Positions 46,256 through 57,806 of a stretch of 64,000 nt of DNA are shown piece after piece; the first letter of the stretch is position 1, and each line of letters starts with the position of its first letter. The translations under genes and the position numbers were made by a program. The stretch covers positions 2,710,001 through 2,774,000 of the forward strand of contig NC_011026.1 in the NCBI RefSeq assembly GCF_000020525.1, given 5' to 3'. Source of the stretch: Chloroherpeton thalassium ATCC 35110. Its GTDB lineage: Bacteria > Bacteroidota > Chlorobiia > Chlorobiales > Chloroherpetonaceae. Below the pieces are notes generated by a model. It saw only the letters and a list, made by a program, of their open reading frames with translations, searched no databases and had not been told where the DNA came from.

Positions 46256-47017
46256 TTATTTATAAAGCATCGACAGCAATTTGTCGCCTAATTGAGCATT
46301 CGTACTGACAAGCCCTCGCCCACTCATTGTATTAACGCCATTATAATCAAAACATTTTCCACCTGCTTCTTCCATGATTGGAATAATTGCCGCGCAATCC
46401 CAAGAATTCATTTCAGGGTCAATCGCCAAATCAGCTTGCCCTGACGCTACAAGCATGTGCGCGTAACAGTCACCCCAGCCACGCACCAATCCTGCTTTTG
46501 TTTTGATGGTATCAAACGGATGAGTTGATTCTGTATCCATCAAGTATTCTCCGCCGATGCAGGCAAGCGTCGCTTCATCAAAATCAGCAATCTCTGAAAC
46601 TGAAATTTTCTCGTCGTTCATGAACGCGCCTTTTCCCTTTTCGGCATAATAGCAAAGTGACAAAGCTGGAAAATTCACCACGCCAAGCTTTAACGCCCCC
46701 GCGTCCTCAAAACCAATCATCACACCATAAAGCGGGACTCCATGAATAAACGATTTGGTTCCATCAATCGGGTCGATAATCCAGCGACGCTGATTTTCCG
46801 TTCCCTTCTCATCAAACTCCTCGCCAAGAATACCATCTTTTGGAAAGAATTTTTGAAGCTGCTCGCGAATCTTTGTTTCCGCTTCCCTATCCGCTTGCGT
46901 CACAGGCGTTCTATCCCGCTTCTTATCGACTTTCAACGATTTCTGTCTAAAATATTTGAGGGTAATTTGTCCGGCTTCTTTTGCCGCCGTTAAGGCAAAA
47001 TCGAGTTCAGGTGACAT
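46256..47017 (-). CDS. Inositol-monophosphatase-family enzyme, probably histidinol-phosphatase type
   Basis: 253 residues. Mg-dependent phosphatase motifs: GEEFDEKG (Glu), WIIDPIDGTKSFIHG (Asp-x-Asp-Gly-Thr) and the late SWDCAAIIPIMEEAGG (Asp). The TKSFIHGVPLYG and RGWGDCYAHMLVASG segments resemble HisN-type histidinol-phosphate phosphatases more than general inositol monophosphatases; the latter usually have TxNFVHG. Substrate remains inferred. No his genes are nearby. Confidence 0.82.
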   Translation of the reverse strand: MSPELDFALTAAKEAGQITLKYFRQKSLKVDKKRDRTPVTQADREAETKIREQLQKFFPKDGILGEEFDEKGTENQRRWIIDPIDGTKSFIHGVPLYGVMIGFEDAGALKLGVVNFPALSLCYYAEKGKGAFMNDEKISVSEIADFDEATLACIGGEYLMDTESTHPFDTIKTKAGLVRGWGDCYAHMLVASGQADLAIDPEMNSWDCAAIIPIMEEAGGKCFDYNGVNTMSGRGLVSTNAQLGDKLLSMLYK

Positions 47018-47119
47018 GTTTTTTTAGATTTAATGATAAAAAGGTCACTTTTTCAAAGAACGATTGAAAAATGTTTTGTTGAGTTTTTCATTTCCAGCTT
47101 CACAAACGCGAAGCATGAA

Positions 47120-47707
47120 TTATTCTACGATTTTTTCGACTTCCGAAAAATTCAAAATATCCATCGTACTTCCGGTCATCGCCATTGCATAAATCCCCGC
47201 TTTTGACAGAAACCGTATTTGCTCTTCCCGAAACGACAAACTTAAAAACACAGGAATTAACTTCCTGCCCGCAAACTCCGGGAAATAAGCAAAAAACTCC
47301 GGCAATGATTTGGCAAAATTTTCAAGATGTTCTTGCCTGACTGTCATTTTGGTTTCGTTCAAAAGCACCGCGTCACCAGAGACTAACACCACATCAAATT
47401 CTTTTCGCTTTGAACGGTCTTTAGAATTACGCACATAAGGATTTACCATCATGCGATCATAATCGTCTATGCCAAAATATTTTTTTGCGATTGTCGGAAT
47501 GTTAGGTGCAACAATATCCTCGATTATCGTTCCTAACTTGTTGGCCAAATCGCCCCATTTCTTGTTCATCTCATCTTTGAACGCTGTCATCTCGGTTTTG
47601 AACTCGCGCATTTCGGCTTCGGAGCGGCGTGCTGCGAGTGCGTTTTGAGCCATATATTCGCCCAAAATCATTTCCAATTCGCTCACTCTTTTTTTTATAT
47701 CGGGCAT
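47120..47707 (-). CDS. Coiled-coil protein with PD-(D/E)XK-like domain (DUF3782-like)
   Basis: 195 residues. Residues about 1-60 form a charged coiled coil (EAEMREFKTEMTAFKDEMNK); the C-terminal half contains RKEFDVVLVSGDAVLLNETK, with Asp and ExK spaced as in restriction-nuclease-like folds, then a FPEFAGRKLIPVFLSLSF strand. Such DUF3782-type proteins are common and numerous in cyanobacteria and Chlorobiota; their function is not known. It lies 42 bases after the E1 dehydrogenase gene and may be co-transcribed with it. Confidence 0.65.
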   Translation of the reverse strand: MPDIKKRVSELEMILGEYMAQNALAARRSEAEMREFKTEMTAFKDEMNKKWGDLANKLGTIIEDIVAPNIPTIAKKYFGIDDYDRMMVNPYVRNSKDRSKRKEFDVVLVSGDAVLLNETKMTVRQEHLENFAKSLPEFFAYFPEFAGRKLIPVFLSLSFREEQIRFLSKAGIYAMAMTGSTMDILNFSEVEKIVE

Positions 47708-47749
47708 CTCTATTACTCCTTTTTAAACTTATTGTGAGGTTTTGAACCG

Positions 47750-49858
47750 TTAATAACTTGCCAGCTTTAACGCCTCATCATAGACCTTTTGGTCATTGAG
47801 CAAAATGGCGTTTTCCAAAATTTTTGAAAAGCCGACCGGCGTATCTAACGAGCCAAGCCGTATGACGGGTGCATCGAGCGATTCGAAGCAATTTTCGGCA
47901 ATGAGCGCTGCAATTTCGCCGCCGAATCCGCCGGTGCGTTTGTCCTCATGCACAACCAACACCTTTGAGGTTTTTCGAACCGTTTCAAAAATCGCCTCTT
48001 TGTCAAGCGGAATTAACGAGCGCAAATCCAGCACCTCAACGGAAATGCCTTGCTCGGATTCCAAACGGTCGGCGGCTCGCATCGCGTGATGCACGGTTGT
48101 GCCATAAGTAATAATGGACAAGTCCGAACCGTAACGACGATAACGCGCTTTGCCGAACGGAATCAAGACATCTTTTTTCAGCCGCTTGGTTTTTGCCCAT
48201 GGATGATTGTATAAAAATTTCGGCTCGAGAATCACGGTTGCGCCTTTCGTGCGCATCGCCGAGCGAATTAAGCCTTGCATGTCGTCGGCAAATGCGGGGA
48301 CTAACACGCGCAAGCCGGGAAATGTGGTAAACGAGCCTTCCACATTTTGCGAATGATACAAACCACCGTTGATATATCCGCCAGACGCAACGCGGATTAA
48401 CATGTTCGGGACAAACTGCCCTTTCGTGCGCCAATATTCATGCGAGAGTTCAACCACTTGCTCCATCGCCGGCCAAATGTAATCGGCAAACTCCGCGCCT
48501 TCGACCAGCACCCAAATATCGTCGCGGTAGCGGCAAAAACCGTTCGCCGTTCCTACAATGAAATCCTCCGCAATCGGCGCGTTGAACACCCGCTCATTGC
48601 CGAATTTTTTGAGCATCCCTTTTTCCGCATTGAACACGCCGCCCTTCTCTTTCGAAGCCACATCTTGCCCCCACAAAAATGTGTTCTCATTTCGCTCAAA
48701 TTCTTCTATCTGGGTAAAATTAATGGCCTGCAAAAATTTGATTACTTCGTCGGTATAAAGCGACGGGTCGCCTTCCGGCTCAGTGAGTTCATGAACTTCG
48801 CCTTCAACAGGCTTGTATTCCGGCAAGACAAAATCCATGACCGAATCGGGCGAAGGCAAAGGCGCAGCTTCGGCTTTCGGCGCGGCTTCGGCAAGTTCGG
48901 CCTCGTTTTCATCTTCAATGGCTTTCAGTTCATCTTCAGTGAGCAACTTATTTTCAATCAGATGATTTCTAAATCGCGGCAGCGGGTCGCGCTCTTTGGC
49001 CTTCTCAAGTTCTTCGGGCGAGCGGTAAAGCTGATGGTTATCGGAATTTGAATGCGCGCCGATTCGCACACAATCCGCATGGACAATCACCGCGCCGTTG
49101 CCGTCAAGCACATGCTTTGTGGCTTCTTGCATGGCCCGCCATGAATCGAACACATCCGTGCCGTCGCAATAAATAATTCGGAGATTTAAAAAGCCCGAGA
49201 AGTTTTCCGCAACAATCGGATTCGCCGACTGGTCTTTCACCGGCACGGAAATCCCGTAGCGATTATTTTGAATCACAAAAATGACCGGAAGCATTTCCCG
49301 CGAAGCACCGCTCACGGCTTCATAAAAATAGCCTTCGGAACAAGCCGATTCACCGCCGGAATAAAAGGCAATCTCATCGCCGTTATATTTCTTAATGGCT
49401 CGCGCCACGCCGACCGCATGAAGCGAATGATTTCCGGTGAGCGAAGAGCCGTTTTGAATCCGAATTTCAGGCTTGGCAAAATGGTTCGACATGTGACGCC
49501 CACCGCCGGCCACGTCCGTATCGCGCGAAAGGCCGTTGAGCAAAATCTCCTCCGGCGTTAAGCCCGCCGCTAAGCAAGTTAGCATGTCGCGATAGTACGG
49601 AAACAAAAAATCCTTTCCGGCGCGAAACGTTAGGCCAAGAGCCAATTGAATGCCGTCATGTCCTTGATAGGGTGCATGATACGACCAGCCCATGCCTTTC
49701 TTCAAGTAACTCGCAGCTCTTAAATCCAATGAACGCCCTAACTGCAAATATTTATACCATTTTTTTAGGGTATCCTTGCTGTTTAGGATTTCACTTACTT
49801 GCGCTGAAATTGTTTCTGAATCAAGAATCGGCTCAGTGTTGTGATTTTTTTCTGACAT
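47750..49858 (-). CDS. 2-oxoacid dehydrogenase E1, fused alpha and beta subunits
   Basis: 702 residues from the ATG at 49858, which has GGAG about 9 bases upstream; the frame is open a further 15 codons. Residues about 1-330 form the thiamine-diphosphate alpha domain (YYRDMLTCLAAGL, GGRHMSNHF, then GESACSEG...VIQNNRYGIS). An acidic Ala/Glu linker follows, then the beta domain (FNAPIAEDFIVGTANG, VEGAEFADYIWPAMEQ, EDKRTGGFGGEIAALIAE). It decarboxylates a branched-chain 2-oxoacid or pyruvate; which one is unclear. The usual GDG of the cofactor motif reads GES. No E2 or E3 gene is adjacent. Confidence 0.87.
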   Translation of the reverse strand: MSEKNHNTEPILDSETISAQVSEILNSKDTLKKWYKYLQLGRSLDLRAASYLKKGMGWSYHAPYQGHDGIQLALGLTFRAGKDFLFPYYRDMLTCLAAGLTPEEILLNGLSRDTDVAGGGRHMSNHFAKPEIRIQNGSSLTGNHSLHAVGVARAIKKYNGDEIAFYSGGESACSEGYFYEAVSGASREMLPVIFVIQNNRYGISVPVKDQSANPIVAENFSGFLNLRIIYCDGTDVFDSWRAMQEATKHVLDGNGAVIVHADCVRIGAHSNSDNHQLYRSPEELEKAKERDPLPRFRNHLIENKLLTEDELKAIEDENEAELAEAAPKAEAAPLPSPDSVMDFVLPEYKPVEGEVHELTEPEGDPSLYTDEVIKFLQAINFTQIEEFERNENTFLWGQDVASKEKGGVFNAEKGMLKKFGNERVFNAPIAEDFIVGTANGFCRYRDDIWVLVEGAEFADYIWPAMEQVVELSHEYWRTKGQFVPNMLIRVASGGYINGGLYHSQNVEGSFTTFPGLRVLVPAFADDMQGLIRSAMRTKGATVILEPKFLYNHPWAKTKRLKKDVLIPFGKARYRRYGSDLSIITYGTTVHHAMRAADRLESEQGISVEVLDLRSLIPLDKEAIFETVRKTSKVLVVHEDKRTGGFGGEIAALIAENCFESLDAPVIRLGSLDTPVGFSKILENAILLNDQKVYDEALKLASY

Positions 49859-51197
<1,339 letters not shown>

Positions 51198-51225
51198 TCT
51201 TCATTTTACATTTTGCATTTGAAAG

Positions 51226-51262
51226 AAAAACTCTCTTGTGAAGTTCCTCAAGGGAGTTTTTC
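51226..51262 (+). terminator. Intrinsic terminator after hemB
   Basis: AAAAACTC-t-CTTG / CAAG-g-GAGTTTTT stem with T run. Confidence 0.82.
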
Positions 51263-51317
51263 TTATTATATTTATTATAGTTAGAGAATTTTTTCGTCTG
51301 TTCAGCGCTAAAAAAAC

Positions 51318-52496
51318 ATGATTAGATACTTAACTTCTGGGGAATCACACGGCCCTTCGCTTGTTGCAATTGTCGAGGGAGTTCCCGCCGGCCTTGCACT
51401 TCATCCTGATGATTTAAACATTCATTTACAACGCCGCCAGCAAGGCTACGGTCGTGGGAATAGAATGAAAATCGAATCGGACAAGGCAGAGATTCTTTCC
51501 GGCGTTCGTTTTGGCTACACGATCGGCTCACCGATTTCCTTTGCGATCAAAAACAAGGATTGGGCAAATTGGACGAACAAAATGAATCAATTTGAAAATC
51601 CGTCCGAGCCGGTTGCGACCATCGATATTCCTCGCCCTGGCCACGCAGATTTTAGCGGACGAATCAAATACGGATTCAACGACATTCGCCCGGTTATCGA
51701 GCGCTCTTCTGCAAGAGAAACCGCAGCTCGCGTTGGCGCCTGTTCGATTTCCAGAAAGTTCTTGCATGATTTGGGAATCGAAATTGGAAGTTACGTTTCG
51801 GCAATCGGCCAAGCTTTTGAGACCGAGCCAAATCATCACGCGGTAAAAATTCTGGAAAAAGGCGCTGAAACCTTGATGCACGAGGCCGACGAATCACCGG
51901 TTCGCATGTTGAATAAGGATTTGGAAAAGCAAGCGATGGAATTAATTGATACCGCAAAAAAAGCAGGCGATACACTTGGCGGCATTGTAGAAGTTTTTGT
52001 CACAGGTTTGCCGATTGGTCTTGGCAGCTATGTTCAATACGACCGTCGCCTCGGAGCCGATTTAGGCGCTGCAATTTTGTCCATCCAAGCGGTCAAAGGA
52101 TTTGAAATCGGACACGCCTTTAAAAATGCCGTGAGCTTTGGCTCGGAAGTTCATGATGAATTTTACTTAGATAAAAATGGCAACCCGCAAAGAAAGACCA
52201 ATCGTGCTGGCGGCCTGGAAGGCGGCATGACGAACGGCGAAACCTTGCACCTACGCGTGGCCATGAAGCCGATTGCCACCCTGATGTCGCCGCTTTCTTC
52301 ATTTGATTTTAAAACCATGTCGCCCGCAGCTTCTCACATTGAAAGAAGCGACACTTGCGCTGTTCCCGCTTGCGGAGTTATTGCGGAGTCTGTTATTGCG
52401 CCGGTTCTTGCCAATGCTATTTTGGAAAAATTCGGCGGCGATACCATCAACGAAACAAAATTACGCTTGGATAACTATACCCAGAAAGGAAAGTAA
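51318..52496 (+). CDS. aroC: Chorismate synthase
   Basis: 392 residues. It converts EPSP to chorismate using reduced FMN, last step of the shikimate pathway. Motifs: GESHGPSLVAIVEGVPAG, RRQQGYGRGNRM, the RPGHADFSGRIKYG segment, RSSARETAARVG, and the late RSDTCAVPACGVIAE. Length suits the large (plant/bacterial) type. Stand-alone gene between hemB and an LRR gene. Confidence 0.97.
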   Translation: MIRYLTSGESHGPSLVAIVEGVPAGLALHPDDLNIHLQRRQQGYGRGNRMKIESDKAEILSGVRFGYTIGSPISFAIKNKDWANWTNKMNQFENPSEPVATIDIPRPGHADFSGRIKYGFNDIRPVIERSSARETAARVGACSISRKFLHDLGIEIGSYVSAIGQAFETEPNHHAVKILEKGAETLMHEADESPVRMLNKDLEKQAMELIDTAKKAGDTLGGIVEVFVTGLPIGLGSYVQYDRRLGADLGAAILSIQAVKGFEIGHAFKNAVSFGSEVHDEFYLDKNGNPQRKTNRAGGLEGGMTNGETLHLRVAMKPIATLMSPLSSFDFKTMSPAASHIERSDTCAVPACGVIAESVIAPVLANAILEKFGGDTINETKLRLDNYTQKGK

Positions 52497-52558
52497 GCCT
52501 TTCATCCTTGATACATGCAGAAGATTAACTCATAAAAATCTTAACTTATTTCATAGCT

Positions 52559-53353
52559 ATGTTAAAAAAAATCTTCTCCATCGCCCTTCTTATTCTGGCT
52601 TTTTCGATCGGCAATGCACACTCACAAACGCCGCTCTTATCTGCTACTGAGCTGGCACAAGCACCGGCTTATATCTCGATAGATTCTGCTCTTGAAAAGC
52701 CAAGAAAAGCCTACAAGATTAGCCTTCGCGGACAGGGGCTAAAGGCGCTTCCGCCAAAAGTGATGAGACTTTCAAACCTCCAGTCGATTAATGCCAGCAG
52801 CAACCAGATTTCCATTGTTCCGAAATACATTGTTTCTTTTCAAAATCTTCAAGAGCTGAACCTTAGCAACAACGAGATTTCGGATTTGCCGTCTAAATTT
52901 GGAACGCTCTCAAACCTGAAGAACCTCAATTTGAACAACAACAAAATTTCTGAGCTTCCGCCTGACATCAACGGGTTGCAAAATTTAGAATGGCTGCTTT
53001 TTAATAATAACAACGTGAAAAAATTGCCGCCAACGCTCAACCAGCTTAAAGAACTTCGCCATCTTTACGCCGAAGGGAATAAATTAGACTCGATCCCCGA
53101 CGAAATTGGAAATTTGAAAAATCTTGAAGAGCTCTATCTCAACAACAACAAAATTGTCTACATCTCTCCCGAGATTAGCAACCTGAACAAGCTTCGCTAT
53201 CTTTATTTGAAAAACAACAAACTGACTACCCTGCCAAATGGAATTGAAAATCTCAAATCTCTTCGCGAAATAGATTTATCTGGCAACGACTTTTCCAATG
53301 CCGAGAAAAAACGGATCGAAGCGATGCTGCAAAATGTAAGAGTGCTTTTCTAA
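52559..53353 (+). CDS. Secreted leucine-rich-repeat protein
   Basis: 264 residues with a Sec signal peptide (cleavage near residue 23 after AHSQ). About eight 23-residue leucine-rich repeats follow, pattern LxxLxxLxLxxNxIxxLPxxIxxL, from about residue 55 to 250 (for example LQELNLSNNEISDLP and LEELYLNNNKIVYIS). No membrane anchor. LRRs bind proteins; the partner is unknown. It converges on the GWxTD gene at a strong shared terminator. Confidence 0.88.
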   Translation: MLKKIFSIALLILAFSIGNAHSQTPLLSATELAQAPAYISIDSALEKPRKAYKISLRGQGLKALPPKVMRLSNLQSINASSNQISIVPKYIVSFQNLQELNLSNNEISDLPSKFGTLSNLKNLNLNNNKISELPPDINGLQNLEWLLFNNNNVKKLPPTLNQLKELRHLYAEGNKLDSIPDEIGNLKNLEELYLNNNKIVYISPEISNLNKLRYLYLKNNKLTTLPNGIENLKSLREIDLSGNDFSNAEKKRIEAMLQNVRVLF

Positions 53354-53373
53354 AGTTTTAGCGTCCATCAAAT

Positions 53374-53409
53374 AAAAAAAGCCAAGTTTTTTGAAACTTG
53401 GCTTTTTTT
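53374..53409. terminator. Strong bidirectional terminator
   Basis: AAAAAAAGCCAAGTTT / AAACTTGGCTTTTTTT, between the convergent LRR and GWxTD genes. Confidence 0.93.
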
Positions 53410-53442
53410 ATTTCCCTTTCCTGCCGATGAAACATCTCATTT

Positions 53443-54810
53443 TTAGCTGCCTTTGTTTTCCCCAGAAAACCTTGATTCACTTACCAACTTATAGTTGCCA
53501 TTATTGTCCTGATCGGAAAAAATAAATTTTTTATTGATCGGGCTATCGTAAAACCAACTCTCGCGCGTTGGCTCATTGATAGGAAAAACGCGATCTACTT
53601 TGTGCGGCTCGCCATATAAAATATAAATGCGCCCTCTATCTGTTCGCCAGCCATATTCATTAGTCGTGTAAAAATTAAAAAACGCGTAATCGACCCTGCG
53701 AAAATATTCCGCCATCACTTCATTAAATGCGGTTTCTGGCGTTGGGTCTTTTTTCTTCCAATACTGTTTGAAATTATTTCGTCGCTGAACCGCGTTTCCC
53801 ACTTCCAATTCATCAATCGCTTTTGGCGACAAAATGTAAGTCATCAAGCGCAGCGCCAGATCGATATCGTAAAGTGGATAGGGCATATCGATCCAGGCAT
53901 TTTCAAATTCTTTCTCCATCCGCCCTTTATTTCCCTGCTTCGATTCAGCCGTGATAACCAATTTATACTTCGCATTATCCAATTCGCTGGAGTTGAAATC
54001 GATCAGCGCCAAGCCGCATTCGGAATGCGCTTGCATAGTTACCACAACCCCCAACGTGTTAAAATTAGCCAATCCTTCATGAATGGGGCTGATTGGCAAT
54101 ACATCGCGGCCTTCCACTACGCCACTTTTCACAACCGTGCTGTCATCACCGGAAATTTGAAGTAGCTCGTATTGCAGCTTCGCCAATGAATCGCCTTTGG
54201 GCAAAAACACCTCAACTGCCGATGTATACTTTTTTCCAAAAAGGCCTTTTCCAGAAAAAGCCAAAGGAATTAGCTTACATTGTTTTTTTTGAGTCGTATA
54301 GCTATCCAAAAAAAGCGGATCAGAAAGTCGAATTGGCAACGAATTCCAAGTTAAATCAAGCGTTTCTTTTTTTTGTGTTAGCGGCTTTTGATTCTGATTA
54401 TCTAACACTTCAGCGATGAACTCATATTTTCCTGTTGCCAATCGCATCTCCAAAGATGCAGAAACATACTTTTGCTTTTCCTCTGTTTCAGCAAAATCTT
54501 TCGCAACCACACTTCGCTTGACAATTTGACGCCCTGCCCCGAGCCCCTCTTTGAGCACTTCAACGGAAAAAAGAGCTTCCGCACTAAACTGGTCATTTTT
54601 GCTCTTTACAAACACCAGATAATTATAAGACACTTTAAAGTTCACCAACAGGCGCAACGAATCTGGCGAGCTTGCCGGAAACTTCACCGCCTCTATAAAT
54701 AGATTTGGCTTGCCATATTTTCTTACAATCTCTAAGTAACGCTCTTGCCCAACAGCTGAAGCCGACAGACAGATAAGCATTAGCAGTAAAATTGAACTGC
54801 GTCTTTTCAT
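53443..54810 (-). CDS. Secreted GWxTD-domain protein
   Basis: 455 residues with a signal peptide (cleavage near residue 21 after AVGQ). The C-terminal 115 residues hold the GWxTD domain: FNEVMAEYFRRVDYAF, the signature EYGWRTDRGRIYILYGEP, and WFYDSPINKKFIF. The N-terminal part is beta-rich with no clear family. GWxTD proteins are typical of Bacteroidota, Chlorobiota and Acidobacteria; their function is unknown. Confidence 0.85.
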   Translation of the reverse strand: MKRRSSILLLMLICLSASAVGQERYLEIVRKYGKPNLFIEAVKFPASSPDSLRLLVNFKVSYNYLVFVKSKNDQFSAEALFSVEVLKEGLGAGRQIVKRSVVAKDFAETEEKQKYVSASLEMRLATGKYEFIAEVLDNQNQKPLTQKKETLDLTWNSLPIRLSDPLFLDSYTTQKKQCKLIPLAFSGKGLFGKKYTSAVEVFLPKGDSLAKLQYELLQISGDDSTVVKSGVVEGRDVLPISPIHEGLANFNTLGVVVTMQAHSECGLALIDFNSSELDNAKYKLVITAESKQGNKGRMEKEFENAWIDMPYPLYDIDLALRLMTYILSPKAIDELEVGNAVQRRNNFKQYWKKKDPTPETAFNEVMAEYFRRVDYAFFNFYTTNEYGWRTDRGRIYILYGEPHKVDRVFPINEPTRESWFYDSPINKKFIFSDQDNNGNYKLVSESRFSGENKGS

Positions 54811-55251
54811 TTTTTTACCATTAAAGTTTATGCGCTTCCAAAGAAAAAGAAACCACCTTGTTGGTCTTTCAAAGCGGGACTACACACTTTTCCACATAGC
54901 AATTCCAACTATTTGAACAAGTGGCTTGCCATGTGAAATTATTTTATTTCGATGAATAAAAAAACTATTGAGCTTTGCATAAAAAGGTAGTGGGCTGCCC
55001 CCCTAACTAGGCAACCCACCGCGGCTGGAGAGAGAAATGTAAGAAGAAACGCTGTTTATATAAACACAAACATCGTGCCAACTTTTGAAGAACGTATAAA
55101 AACAGCGGCTTTTTTATATTTCGTGTCGATTATTAAGCGATTTTTACTATTATTATGCCCATTTTTTCGTTTACCGACGATAAAAGATGTGAACAATTTT
55201 TTAACGCTGTGCACATTTTTTGATAAAAAATTATTTTGGACAATTTTCATC
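54811..55251. other. Divergent intergenic region with a GC-rich hairpin
   Basis: 441 bases between the GWxTD and smpB genes. TGGGCTGCC (54991-54999) and GGCAACCCA (55010-55018) pair with one mismatch around a 10-base loop and are followed by CGCGGCTGGAGAGAG; this GC-rich patch stands out in AT-rich surroundings and is unexplained. The frame of smpB is open upstream to 55075, but no start there is credible. Confidence 0.45.
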
Positions 55252-55704
55252 ATGTCGAAACCGACTTACGTCACTTCGTTGCTTAATAGAAAAGCCCGAC
55301 ACGAATTTCACATTTTAGATACGCTTGAAGCAGGCATCGTGCTGAAAGGAACGGAGGTGAAATCCATTCGCCTTGGAAAGGCCGGCTTAAACGAAAGTTA
55401 TGCGATGATTCATCGTGGCGAAGTGTTTCTTGAAAACATGCAAATCACGCCATACGAGCACGGAACAATTGAAAATCATGAGCCGAAACGCAGCCGAAAA
55501 CTGCTGCTTCATAGAAAAGAAATCTTAAAGCTTCAGCAAAAAGTAGCCGATTCTGGCCTAACGCTCATCCCTCTCAAACTTTATTTTAATCAAAAAGGGA
55601 TTGCGAAAATTGAACTCGCCCTCGCTAAGGGCAAAAAATTGCACGACAAACGCGAAGCCATTAAACAGCGAGACACAGAGCGAGAATTGCGCCGTTTTAT
55701 CTAA
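55252..55704 (+). CDS. smpB: SsrA-binding protein SmpB
   Basis: 150 residues from ATG 55252. It binds tmRNA and carries it to stalled ribosomes for trans-translation. Motifs: [20 protein letters not shown] (start of the OB fold), [27 protein letters not shown], and the basic C-terminal tail [16 protein letters not shown]. The longer open frame is rejected because SmpB begins at this Met in all relatives I know. tyrS follows after 21 bases. No tmRNA gene was seen in the window. Confidence 0.96.
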   Translation: MSKPTYVTSLLNRKARHEFHILDTLEAGIVLKGTEVKSIRLGKAGLNESYAMIHRGEVFLENMQITPYEHGTIENHEPKRSRKLLLHRKEILKLQQKVADSGLTLIPLKLYFNQKGIAKIELALAKGKKLHDKREAIKQRDTERELRRFI

Positions 55705-55725
55705 CCATAATTATTTTATTTGTTT

Positions 55726-56934
55726 ATGCACTTTCCTTCTTTAAATGAGCAGCTTGACCTAATTAGTAAAAATACTGTTGAAATTATTTCTACAACTGAA
55801 CTCGAGGAGAAAATTCAACACAGCCTAAAAACCCAAACGCCTTTAAAAGTGAAGCTCGGCGCTGATCCCTCACGGCCTGATTTACATATCGGGCACGCTG
55901 TTGTGTTGAAAAAACTCCGGGATTTTCAAGATTTAGGCCACACGGCGATTTTGCTCATTGGCGATTTTACCGCACAAATCGGCGACCCTTCGGGCAAAAG
56001 CAAAACTCGCCCACAGCTCACTCATGAAGAAACTCGCATAAATGGACAATCTTACTTTGAACAAGCAGCCAAAATTCTCGACACAGAAAAAACCATCATC
56101 ACACACAACGCCGATTGGCTTGGCACGATGACATTCGCCGATGTCATCCGCCTTACCAGCCATTACACAGTTGCGCGTATGCTTGAGCGCGACGATTTTG
56201 AAAAACGCTACAAACAGGGCGAACCTATCGCGATTCACGAGTTCCTCTATCCGCTTGCACAAGCAATGGACTCCGTTCACTTACAAAACGACGTGGAACT
56301 TGGCGGCACTGACCAAAAATTTAATTTGCTCGTCGGGAGAGATTTACAACGTGAATACGGGCAAGCACCGCAAGTTTGTATTACGCTGCCCATTTTGGAA
56401 GGCACGGATGGCGTTCAAAAAATGTCTAAATCGCTTGGCAACGCGATTAGCTTTACGGATTCCCCTGCCGACATGTTTGGCCGAGTACTTTCGATTCCCG
56501 ACATTTTAATTGAAAATTATTTCAAATTAGCAACGCGCTTTTCCGATGAAAAATTGGAAGAAGCGCTCCTTGAAGCCAAAGAAAATCCGCGCGATGCAAA
56601 ACGGCGGCTGGCGCGCGAAATCGTTGCGATTTACCACAGCGAAACCGACGCGCAAAAAGCACAGGACGATTTTGACCGAATCTTTATTCGCAAAGAAGCG
56701 CCTAGCGATGTCACAGAGGTTCACCTGGAAGCCGGAGCGCATTCATTAATCGATGCGCTCGTTATCATCGGCGCCACCGCATCAAAAGGAGAAGCCCGGC
56801 GCTTAATGACGCAAGGCGGCGTTTCCATAGACAATGAAAAAATTGAGGATGCGAAATACCAATTGACGGTTAGCAATGAAGCGAAGTTGGTAAAAGTGGG
56901 CAAGAGAAAATTTTATAAAGTAACGCAAAAATAA
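55726..56934 (+). CDS. tyrS: Tyrosyl-tRNA synthetase
   Basis: 402 residues from ATG 55726 (a TTG two codons earlier is also possible). Class I motifs: HIGH in [29 protein letters not shown], and KMSKS in [13 protein letters not shown]-terminal S4 RNA-binding domain ([21 protein letters not shown]) contacts tRNA. Length and motif spacing suit the TyrZ-like bacterial branch. Probably co-transcribed with smpB. Confidence 0.96.
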   Translation: MHFPSLNEQLDLISKNTVEIISTTELEEKIQHSLKTQTPLKVKLGADPSRPDLHIGHAVVLKKLRDFQDLGHTAILLIGDFTAQIGDPSGKSKTRPQLTHEETRINGQSYFEQAAKILDTEKTIITHNADWLGTMTFADVIRLTSHYTVARMLERDDFEKRYKQGEPIAIHEFLYPLAQAMDSVHLQNDVELGGTDQKFNLLVGRDLQREYGQAPQVCITLPILEGTDGVQKMSKSLGNAISFTDSPADMFGRVLSIPDILIENYFKLATRFSDEKLEEALLEAKENPRDAKRRLAREIVAIYHSETDAQKAQDDFDRIFIRKEAPSDVTEVHLEAGAHSLIDALVIIGATASKGEARRLMTQGGVSIDNEKIEDAKYQLTVSNEAKLVKVGKRKFYKVTQK

Positions 56935-57032
56935 CATTGCGGCATACGATTAAAGTCCATCTTCTTTGAGGTTTTTTATTATCTTCCTGTCTGAGCTTGT
57001 TTTATTTTTCTTAACTAAAATCGGATACGGAA

Positions 57033-57581
57033 TTGACATTCGTACCATCAAAAATCTTCTTTACGAAGGGCGTTGGGCGCCACAGAGAGTATTTGTCCTC
57101 TTTTGAGTTGGCGCTAAGGGATGCTAAAATTGAAAAATGCAATCTGGTAACAGTTTCCAGCATTTATCCACCAAGCTGCAAGAGAATTTCTATTGAAGAG
57201 GGGCTCAAGCACTTATCTCCTGGGCAAATCACTTTTTGCGTGATGGCTCGAAATTCGACAAACGAAAGAAACCGCCTGATAGCGTCGTCTATTGGGGTAG
57301 CTTTGCCGGCTGATGCTTCGCAGTACGGGTACCTTTCCGAGCATCATCCTTACGGTGAAACGGCAGAATATGCCGGCGAGTATGCAGAAGACTTGGCGGC
57401 CACGATGCTTGCAACCACGCTCGGCATTGAGTTCGACTCAAATACCGCTTGGGATGAACGCGAAGAAGTTTATAAAATGAGCGGCAAAATTGTCAAATCG
57501 TTCAACGTGACCCAGTCAGCGGAAGGCGACAAAAATGGTCTTTGGACGACGGTCATCTCGGCAGCCATATTATTGCCTTGA
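57033..57581 (+). CDS. Pyruvoyl-dependent arginine decarboxylase
   Basis: 182 residues from a TTG start. It forms agmatine from arginine for polyamine synthesis. The protein self-cleaves at the VSSIYPPSC motif (around residues 43-51), and the second Ser becomes the pyruvoyl group; FSVxxHPYGE-like [18 protein letters not shown] and WDEREEVY are also diagnostic. Common in archaea, cyanobacteria, Chlamydia and green sulfur bacteria. A strong terminator follows. Confidence 0.93.
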   Translation: MTFVPSKIFFTKGVGRHREYLSSFELALRDAKIEKCNLVTVSSIYPPSCKRISIEEGLKHLSPGQITFCVMARNSTNERNRLIASSIGVALPADASQYGYLSEHHPYGETAEYAGEYAEDLAATMLATTLGIEFDSNTAWDEREEVYKMSGKIVKSFNVTQSAEGDKNGLWTTVISAAILLP

Positions 57582-57611
57582 TAGACAAAATTGGTCATTT
57601 TCTTCACGAAC

Positions 57612-57641
57612 AAAAAAAGGACGCTGTGTGCGTCCTTTTTT
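57612..57641 (+). terminator. Intrinsic terminator after the arginine decarboxylase gene
   Basis: AAAAAAAGGACGC-TGTGT-GCGTCCTTTTTT. Confidence 0.92.
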
Positions 57642-57806
57642 ACTTGGAACGATTTCAATCATGACAAAGCGCAAGTTGGTATTAGTGAATTGATAGGCAA
57701 TGCGCTTGAAATACAACCGAAACAAAGTAAGCCTAACTCTCGTGTTAGCTTATGAAGTCGGAAGCGACTTCTTGAACACTTTAGTAAATCACATAACAAG
57801 CTTCTT

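Noticed and set aside
54811-55251. tmRNA (ssrA) gene next to smpB
   Set aside because: No tRNA-Ala-like end, no CCA end and no Ala-rich tag reading frame could be found.
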